A program made the position numbers and the translations under genes. The notes below the pieces were generated by a model. That model ran no database searches. It had not been told where the DNA came from and was given only the letters and a program-made list of their open reading frames with translations. A stretch of DNA of 19,689 nucleotides from Planctomycetales bacterium (GTDB lineage Bacteria; Planctomycetota; SBBH01). The stretch spans positions 1 to 19,689 of the forward strand of contig SBBH01000193.1 of the NCBI GenBank assembly GCA_005239795.1, written 5' to 3'. Below are positions 13,457 through 19,689 of the stretch, one piece after another. How positions within the stretch are numbered: the first letter of the stretch is position 1; every line of letters starts with the position of its first letter.

Positions 13457-14941
13457 CTATTCGCCGGGCCCGAAGAGCCAAGGGAAGTGGTCTCGGATCT
13501 CGTTATCCGTCAAGGGGGCCTGCCGGCCCGTCCAGAGCCTGAAACTGCGGGCCCCCTGCTCGACGAACATCTCGGTCCCCGGGACAATCTTGCAGCCGGC
13601 CGCTCGGGCTTCGAGGAGAAAGCGCGTCATCGGCGGATTGTAGACGAGATCGAACGCCGCCGAGACGTGTCGAAAAACCGTTTCCTCGATCGGCGATTCC
13701 TCTATCGCCGGCGCAGTCCCCACGGGGGTGGCGTTCACGATGAGATCCCCCTGGAAATCCTGTCGCTCATCCCAGGGGATGGGTGTGGCGCGTCCCGAAT
13801 GCGCCGTTTTGTGTGTCTGTTCGGCCGAGCGGCCGGAAACAAAAACGTTCACGCCGGCGCGGGCCAGCGTATGCGAAAGGACGAGAGCCGTTCCCCCCGC
13901 GCCGAGAATCAGAATGCGCCGCTGGGTCGGCCAATCTTGGCCGAGCGCCTTGCAGAGGATTTTTAGGAAAGCCGGCCCGTCGGTGTTGAATCCTTTCCAG
14001 ACTGCGGCCTCCGGCAACCGGCAGAGGACATTCACCGCCCCGGCGCGCCGCGCCGACATCCCGAGCGATGTCGCGCGGCGTCCGGCCTCCTCCTTGTACG
14101 GGATCGTGATGTTCAAACCATGGAATGAAAGCTTTTCGGCAAAGGTTAACCCCTCGCCCAGCGTGTCGCAGGGGAGCGCCGCATAGACGCCGTCCAAGCC
14201 AGCCGCGCGAAAAAAAACGCTCTGAAGGCGGGGACTCCAGGAATGCGAAAGGGCTTTTCCCAGGAGTCCATGCAGCACCGTTTTTTGGGTGAGCCCCCCC
14301 TCCGGAATCGCCTCGAGCCACTCCTCATGGGAATACTGCCCTGGCGCGGTCGGCCTCTCCGACTCGAGCGCCACGTAGTCGAGTTTCGAGCCGAACCGAG
14401 ACGCCAAAAGCCGGCCCGCTTTTCCCTTCTCTCCCATGCAGAAGGCCGCGATGGAGAGATTTGGATGGCGCGTCAAAAGCGCGAAGATCCTTAGATTGTC
14501 GGCCAGGTCATGGGCACGCGCGGCAATCTTAATCCAACGAGGGCGCTCTCCTGCCGCGCGCCGGACGATCCGGTCGAGTTCCCCGTCTTCCGGCGTCCCC
14601 GCGAGATCATGATGAGACACGATGAGCTTGTCGGGCGGGATCCCTAAAAGCGTCCGCTCGATCGCATGCGGCAGCTCAAGGTCGACGGCGTCAGCGCCGG
14701 CTTTCACTGATCCAGCGAGAATCTGCAGGCGCTCGGCGTCGCTTCCCACGAATTCTCCGCCGTCGCGCGGATGGCGGCACGCCACGATGACCCGCACGCG
14801 CCGCTCGGCGAGAATCCCGAACGGGAGCGCCTGGCCCAGGCGGTCCAAGCGCACCTCGACGAAATCGAGCCGCTGGGGAGGATCGAGGAGGAGTTTGGCA
14901 ACGGCGTCGAGATCGCTGGGCAAGAATGAGCCGCAGAGCAT
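13457..14941 (-). CDS. aroDE: Bifunctional 3-dehydroquinate dehydratase (type I) / shikimate dehydrogenase
   Basis: A 494-residue fusion that catalyses two consecutive steps of the shikimate pathway: 3-dehydroquinate to 3-dehydroshikimate, then NADPH-dependent reduction to shikimate. The AroD part (about 1-215) is type I: the Schiff-base lysine is K138 in W-I-K-I-A, and the general base is H111 in V-S-H-H-D. The AroE part (about 222-494) has S-H-S-W-S-P at 232-237, the catalytic K283 in I-P-Y-K, N-T-D-G at 319-322 with catalytic D321, the nucleotide-binding G-A-G-G-T-A at 347-352, and Q462 near the end. All key residues are kept, so both halves should be active. The same domain order is known in plants and chlamydiae. 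The ATG at 14941 has no clear ribosome site. It follows groEL but is separated from it by a terminator, so it needs its own promoter, which I cannot identify. Confidence 0.95.
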   Translation of the reverse strand: MLCGSFLPSDLDAVAKLLLDPPQRLDFVEVRLDRLGQALPFGILAERRVRVIVACRHPRDGGEFVGSDAERLQILAGSVKAGADAVDLELPHAIERTLLGIPPDKLIVSHHDLAGTPEDGELDRIVRRAAGERPRWIKIAARAHDLADNLRIFALLTRHPNLSIAAFCMGEKGKAGRLLASRFGSKLDYVALESERPTAPGQYSHEEWLEAIPEGGLTQKTVLHGLLGKALSHSWSPRLQSVFFRAAGLDGVYAALPCDTLGEGLTFAEKLSFHGLNITIPYKEEAGRRATSLGMSARRAGAVNVLCRLPEAAVWKGFNTDGPAFLKILCKALGQDWPTQRRILILGAGGTALVLSHTLARAGVNVFVSGRSAEQTHKTAHSGRATPIPWDERQDFQGDLIVNATPVGTAPAIEESPIEETVFRHVSAAFDLVYNPPMTRFLLEARAAGCKIVPGTEMFVEQGARSFRLWTGRQAPLTDNEIRDHFPWLFGPGE

Positions 14942-14973
14942 TGGAAAAGTCTACCCAATATTCATTGGAAAAT

Positions 14974-15012
14974 GAAAAACACCGCCCCCGGGGGTTTCAC
15001 CCCGAGGGCGGT
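14974..15012 (-). terminator. Rho-independent terminator of groES-groEL
   Basis: On the minus strand ACCGCCC (15012-15006) pairs perfectly with GGGCGGT (14987-14981). The stem continues inward as CGGGG/CCCCG past a one-base mismatch, with a loop of about five bases. It is followed by GTTTTTC. It lies 9 bases after the heptad array behind groEL and ends the chaperonin operon before aroDE. Confidence 0.88.
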
Positions 15013-15021
15013 TGTGTGTCT

Positions 15022-15055
15022 TCTCTAGCAACTAGCGACTGGGGACTAGCGACTC

Positions 15056-15056
<1 letters not shown>
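15022..15056 (-). repeat. Five-unit heptad array (CTAGTCN type) at the groEL stop
   Basis: In the groEL sense the units are GGAGTCG, CTAGTCC, CCAGTCG, CTAGTTG and CTAGAGA. The first unit shares its first G with the groEL stop codon TAG. The array closely resembles that between groES and groEL (16715-16756): both open with GGAGTYG followed by CTAGTCC. It runs up to the terminator hairpin. Confidence 0.85.
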
Positions 15057-16696
<1,640 letters not shown>

Positions 16697-16714
16697 TCCA
16701 TCCTCCTTTTTCTT

Positions 16715-16756
16715 GTCCTAGCGACTAGCGGCTAGGAACTAGGGACTAGCAACTCC
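16715..16756 (-). repeat. Six-unit heptad array between groES and groEL
   Basis: In operon sense, starting at the base after the groES TAG, the units are GGAGTTG, CTAGTCC, CTAGTTC, CTAGCCG, CTAGTCG and CTAGGAC. This is 42 bases in perfect 7-base register, followed by an A-rich stretch and the groEL ribosome site. CTAG is the invariant core. A related array lies behind groEL. Confidence 0.88.
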
Positions 16757-17077
16757 CTAAGCGTTGGCACCCTTCGCCTTCTTGGCGCCTTCCTCGATGA
16801 TCCCGAGCACATCCTCCTCGCGAAGGATCAGGTACTCCTTCCCTTCGATCTTGACCTCAGTCCCGGCATAGGAACCAAACAGGACCACATCCCCTGCCTT
16901 GATCTCAAGAGGGATCCGCTTGCCATCGTCCAAGATCTTTCCCGTTCCCACCGCCGCCACACGTCCCTGCTTAGGTTTCTCCTTGGCGGTATCGGGAAGG
17001 ACAATCCCTCCGGATGTCCGGGTTTCACCCTCGAGCCGCTCCACCAAAATTCGATCATTCAACGGCCGAATCTTCAT
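16757..17077 (-). CDS. groES: Co-chaperonin GroES (Hsp10)
   Basis: Forms the heptameric lid of the GroEL cage. The 106 residues are about ten more than the usual 95-97; the extra part is a lysine/alanine-rich tail after I-I-E (G-A-K-K-A-K-G-A-N-A). M-K-I-R-P-L-N-D-R-I-L-V at the start, the mobile loop with E-T-R-T-S-G-G-I-V-L-P, and A-G-D-V-V-L-F-G are all typical. A strong AGGAGGGGG ribosome site lies before the ATG. It is the first gene of the groES-groEL operon. No CIRCE operator for HrcA is visible upstream; a possible heat-shock-type promoter is listed separately. Confidence 0.98.
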   Translation of the reverse strand: MKIRPLNDRILVERLEGETRTSGGIVLPDTAKEKPKQGRVAAVGTGKILDDGKRIPLEIKAGDVVLFGSYAGTEVKIEGKEYLILREEDVLGIIEEGAKKAKGANA

Positions 17078-17161
17078 CGTTACCCCCTCCTTTTCCCTAA
17101 AACGAGCCTCTTCCAGACCGCCCTAAAGAACGATACTCCCCTAACTTACGCAAACATAATG

Positions 17162-17192
17162 CCATGGGTATCGAAAGGATTGTATCCACAAG
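17162..17192 (-). promoter_or_regulatory. Possible sigma-32-like promoter of groES-groEL
   Basis: On the minus strand CTTGTGG (17192-17186) and ACCCATGG (17169-17162) are 16 bases apart, which resembles the heat-shock consensus CTTGAAA / CCCCATNT, about 85 bases before groES. A sigma-70 type -10 (TACAAT) overlaps the spacer with a poor -35. This is a weak pattern match; the position before a chaperonin operon is the main support. Confidence 0.35.
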
Positions 17193-17303
17193 CATTTAAT
17201 AAATAAAGGGTTGTGTTTTATCTTTTCTCGTCAATGAAAGATCATCTGCGGGCCAGGTGCCAGAATGGCAGTCGACCGGTTTCCGGGGATTCCCTTTCCT
17301 CTT

Positions 17304-17370
17304 ATCCGCGTCATCTATGTAATCTGCGGATTCATTTCAATCCTCCGCAGATTTCGCGGATTGCACAGAT
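17304..17370. repeat. Inverted pair of nonamer arrays
   Basis: Three 9-base units on the plus strand (ATCCGCGTC, ATCTATGTA, ATCTGCGGA; 17304-17330) are followed after 13 bases by three units in the opposite sense (17344-17370; read on the minus strand ATCTGTGCA, ATCCGCGAA, ATCTGCGGA). ATCTGCGGA is exact in both, and AATCTGCGGA/TCCGCAGATT form a 10-bp inverted repeat. It sits in the noncoding region between divergent groES and hflX, which otherwise holds only the features listed. Confidence 0.8.
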
Positions 17371-17424
17371 GGGGGTTTCTGCGCGCCGTTTCTGTGTCTT
17401 ACCCGAGATCTGGTGTAAAATACC

Positions 17425-17513
17425 TTAGGGCTTGAGGAAAAAACGGCGGCAACGCCGCCGTGCGCCGACTGTGGCGCCAGTCCCCTCCGGGGACTTTTTT
17501 CCTCAAGCCCTTA
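17425..17513. repeat. Cloverleaf-like palindromic element before hflX
   Basis: GGGCTTGAGGAAAAAA (17428-17443) is repeated in inverted form at 17495-17510, and TTA flanks both sides (17425-17427 and 17511-17513). The interior holds three hairpins in a row: CGGCGGC/GCCGCCG (17444-17460), GCGCC/GGCGC (17462-17477) and AGTCCCC/GGGGACT (17479-17495, sharing one base with the outer repeat). A TAAAAT box at 17416-17421 would place a transcript start at about the first base of the element, so it may form the hflX leader RNA. It may also be a MITE-like insertion with a TTA duplication. Confidence 0.75.
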
Positions 17514-17515
17514 GC

Positions 17516-18832
17516 GTGAGAGAAGCGACAACGGTCCGAGCCAAGGAGCGGATCATCCTCATCGGGATTCTGCGGGGACCCGCCGCCGCCGGGCAGGCCC
17601 GGGAAGTCGATGAGGAATCCCTCAAAGAACTCCGCGATCTTGCCGCGGCGGCCGGAGGGGTGCCCGTGGGAAGTTGTCTCCAGCGCGCGAGCGCCCCCCA
17701 CCCGCAGACCTACCTGGGAACCGGAAAGGTCAAAGATCTCGCCGATATGGCCAGGCGCCTTTCGGCGGACCTGATCTTGGCCGACGATGACCTCACGCCT
17801 GCCCAGGTCCGTCAGATCGAGGCCGCGACGAACACACGCACGATCGACCGCTCAGAACTGATCCTGGCGATCTTTGCCCAGCGGGCGCGCACCCGCGAGG
17901 CGCACGACCAGGTGGAGTTGGCCCAGCTCGAATACCTCCTGCCTCGCTTGAAAGGGATGTGGACGCACCTGGAGAAAATCAAGGGAGGGATCGGGATGCG
18001 CGGTCCCGGCGAAAAGCAGATCGAGATCGACCGGCGCCTGATCGACCGGAAGATCCAGGCCCTGCGAAAGCGCACCGGGGCGATCGTGGCGCGGCGCGAC
18101 CGCGAGGTGGCCTCGCGCGCCAGGGAGTTTTCGACCGCCCTGGTGGGATACACGAATGCCGGAAAATCCACCCTGATGAACCGCCTCACGGGGGCCGGTG
18201 TTGTCGCCAATGACCGCCTGTTCGAGACATTGGCGACTCGCACCTGCCGCCTGGCGCTTCCGCATGGCGGAACGGTTCTCGTGAGCGACACCATCGGCTT
18301 CATCCGAAAACTTCCTCACCATCTGATCTCCTCTTTCCGAGCCACGCTCTCAGAGGCCCAGTCGGCCGATCTCCTCCTTCACGTGATCGATGCCAGCGCC
18401 CTGAGCCCTCAACCGGCTGAACAGCTCGCCGCTTCTGAAGAGGTCTTGCAGTCGCTCGGCCGCGCCCCTTCCCATACCATCATCGTCGCCAACAAGATGG
18501 ACAAGGGGATCGCGGATGGATCCCTGGCGTGGCTCGAGCGCCGTGCCCGCGCCGTCGTGCCTGTGAGCGCCCTGACGGGCGACGGCGTTCCAGAGCTTTT
18601 CGCCGAGATCGAGAAGGCGGTCGAGGAACGCCGCCGCACTCTGCACCTCACCTGCTGGGCCGGCGACGGGGCGCTCCTTTCAGCCCTGCGTCAACGGGGA
18701 CGAATCCTGTCGCAGCATCTGCGCGGCGGCACGCGCTATCACATCAAGGCGCGGCTCGCGCCGGACGATTGGTTTTGTATCCGCCCGCTGGGGCGTGATA
18801 CGATCCGCGCGCGCTGGAAAGAAACCCCATGA
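17516..18832 (+). CDS. hflX: GTPase HflX
   Basis: A ribosome-associated GTPase that splits stalled or stressed 70S ribosomes. The protein is about 438 residues. The N-terminal HflX domain has P-H-P-Q-T-Y-L-G-T-G-K-V and the linker has R-G-P-G-E-K-Q-I-E-I-D-R-R. The G domain has G1 G-Y-T-N-A-G-K-S-T (211-219), G3 D-T-I-G-F-I and G4 N-K-M-D (about 326-329). The start is uncertain. I use the GTG at 17516, the first start after the palindromic element, although it has no ribosome site. An in-frame TTG at 17432 lies inside the element's outer stem and would add 28 mostly basic residues that do not look like HflX. It overlaps the downstream phosphoesterase gene by four bases (ATGA). Confidence 0.94.
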   Translation: MREATTVRAKERIILIGILRGPAAAGQAREVDEESLKELRDLAAAAGGVPVGSCLQRASAPHPQTYLGTGKVKDLADMARRLSADLILADDDLTPAQVRQIEAATNTRTIDRSELILAIFAQRARTREAHDQVELAQLEYLLPRLKGMWTHLEKIKGGIGMRGPGEKQIEIDRRLIDRKIQALRKRTGAIVARRDREVASRAREFSTALVGYTNAGKSTLMNRLTGAGVVANDRLFETLATRTCRLALPHGGTVLVSDTIGFIRKLPHHLISSFRATLSEAQSADLLLHVIDASALSPQPAEQLAASEEVLQSLGRAPSHTIIVANKMDKGIADGSLAWLERRARAVVPVSALTGDGVPELFAEIEKAVEERRRTLHLTCWAGDGALLSALRQRGRILSQHLRGGTRYHIKARLAPDDWFCIRPLGRDTIRARWKETP

Positions 18833-19587
18833 GCGAATCTGCTGAGGTTCTCGAGCCGTTCGCGATCCTCTCTGACATTCACTCGAACAGCGCCGCGCTG
18901 AAGGTCTGCCTGGCTGAAATCGACCGGCGGGGAATCAAAACGCTCCTCTGCTTGGGAGATCTCGTCGGCTACAACGCCGATCCGCAAGTGTGCCTGGGGT
19001 GGTTGACCGAACGCCAAGCCGTCTGCATCCGCGGAAACCACGATCGATACGTCGCGGGCGAACCGATCGACGAGGTCCGCGAGAGCACCATCCAGGCGGT
19101 CCGCTGGACCCAGAAGGCGCTTTCCGAGGCCGAAACGACACGCCTGCGGGAGCTCCCTGACGAACGCTCCTGGAACGAGACGTTCCTCCTGGTCCACGGT
19201 TCGGTTCGCGACCGCGATGAATACATCCTTTCTTCCGACGCCGCTTACGCCAACTTGCAGGCCATGGAGGAGCGCCATCCTGGGACGCTCGTCTGCTTCT
19301 TCGGACACTGCCACCTGCCGATGATCGTCGGGACGCATCTCACCGAGATCCGCTTTCACGAAACCCGGACGGTGGCTCTGGACCGCGGCGCGCGCTATCT
19401 CATCAACCCTGGAAGCGTCGGACAACCCCGCGACCGGTGCTCCTTGACCTCCTTCGCGATCTTCGATCCCGTGACTTGGTCCGCGACGATCATCAGACTT
19501 CCTTACGATATCTCCGCCACGCAGGCTCAGGTTCGGGCCGCGGGCCTCGACGAGAGTCTGGCCAAACGCCTCGAACTCGGGATGTAG
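18829..19587 (+). CDS. YfcE/MJ0936-like metallophosphoesterase
   Basis: A 252-residue cytosolic member of the calcineurin-like superfamily. All metal-binding motifs are visible: D16 and H18 in S-D-I-H-S-N, D44 in G-D-L-V-G-Y, N70 and H71 in G-N-H-D, H123 in V-H-G-S, and H160 and H162 in G-H-C-H. N-P-G-S-V-G-Q-P-R-D near the C terminus is typical of the YfcE-like branch, whose members hydrolyse phosphodiesters or dinucleotides; the natural substrate cannot be told. The G-D-x-V-G-Y form also occurs in proteins annotated as diadenosine tetraphosphatases. The ATG overlaps the hflX stop by four bases, so translation is coupled. Unlike the phosphatase at 3173-4042, this one has the complete metal-bridging aspartate. 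Confidence 0.92.
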   Translation: MSESAEVLEPFAILSDIHSNSAALKVCLAEIDRRGIKTLLCLGDLVGYNADPQVCLGWLTERQAVCIRGNHDRYVAGEPIDEVRESTIQAVRWTQKALSEAETTRLRELPDERSWNETFLLVHGSVRDRDEYILSSDAAYANLQAMEERHPGTLVCFFGHCHLPMIVGTHLTEIRFHETRTVALDRGARYLINPGSVGQPRDRCSLTSFAIFDPVTWSATIIRLPYDISATQAQVRAAGLDESLAKRLELGM

Positions 19588-19689
19588 CCTCCCTCGAGTA
19601 TCCCCAGTTCAGTGGTGACTTTTCCAACATTTCACAGGGGAAATGCCTCCAAAAATAGTTCGTAAAAGCGGCTCAGCGATAACAGGCAT

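Noticed and set aside
17078..17300. CIRCE/HrcA operator upstream of groES.
   Set aside because: No TTAGCACTC-N9-GAGTGCTAA or close variant is present between groES and the nonamer array.
17259..17428. Divergent protein-coding gene in the groES-hflX gap.
   Set aside because: Short open frames here have no ribosome site or recognisable domain, and the sequence is explained by repeats and possible promoters.
17432..17515. An in-frame TTG before hflX gives an N-terminal extension containing R-K-K-R-R-Q-R-R-R, identical to the basic core of HIV-1 Tat.
   Set aside because: The residues come from the CGGCGGC/GCCGCCG hairpin of the palindromic element; there is no ribosome site and HflX homology begins later. 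I treat it as chance.
19588..19689. Remnant of an insertion-sequence end in the last 100 bases (GTGGTGACTTTTCC-like sequence).
   Set aside because: It resembles ends I vaguely recall from IS21-type elements, but there is no inverted partner or transposase fragment inside the window.

Overview
The window reads as a chromosomal segment of a GC-rich, Gram-negative, probably uncultured bacterium. It carries mostly housekeeping genes, a protein with a signal peptide and a predicted outer-membrane beta-barrel, a two-subunit glycine decarboxylase, a fused AroD-AroE enzyme and FHA-domain signalling. I cannot name a phylum from the sequence. Between the genes lie several kinds of short repeats, which are the most distinctive trait of the window.

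Layout. 1-1743 (+): leucyl aminopeptidase pepA, with a 14-C run just after its first ATG, then tRNA-Ser(UGA). 1765-4734 (-): a compact four-gene unit in the order double-FHA protein, PPP-like metallophosphatase, bifunctional-nuclease (BFN) domain protein with an acidic tail, and a predicted outer-membrane beta-barrel. Three genes are joined by 1- or 4-base overlaps. The fourth junction is a 50-base gap holding a perfect palindrome next to the BFN start. 4735-4928: an intergenic space almost filled by two back-to-back inverted-repeat elements. 4929-9978 (-): asnS, gcvPA, gcvPB and mtnP, the last three chained by 4-base overlaps. 10048-13372 (-): gltX, a membrane-anchored SGNH hydrolase and a methyltransferase broken by two frameshifts. 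13457-14941 (-): the aroD-aroE fusion. 14974-17192 (-): groES-groEL with a clear terminator and a possible heat-shock-type promoter. 17193-17515: a noncoding divergent region with an inverted nonamer array and a cloverleaf-like palindrome. 17516-19587 (+): hflX and a YfcE-like phosphoesterase, overlapping by 4 bases. 19588-19689 holds no gene I can recognise.

How the genes work together. The FHA, phosphatase, BFN and barrel genes look like one transcription unit linking phosphothreonine reading, dephosphorylation and an envelope protein; this is inference from order and coupling. GcvPA and GcvPB form the P-protein of the glycine cleavage system, but the T and H genes are not in the window. 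GroES and GroEL form the chaperonin.

Main things to look at. (1) 7-base tandem arrays start at or within a few bases of stop codons; two are exactly six units (42 bases), and one of these fills the whole gap between asnS and gcvPA. (2) Two inverted-repeat elements flanked by TA fill one intergenic space. (3) An 83-base palindrome with three internal hairpins lies directly before hflX. (4) The four-gene FHA/phosphatase/BFN/barrel unit. All arguments rest on reading the sequence; no database search was done.
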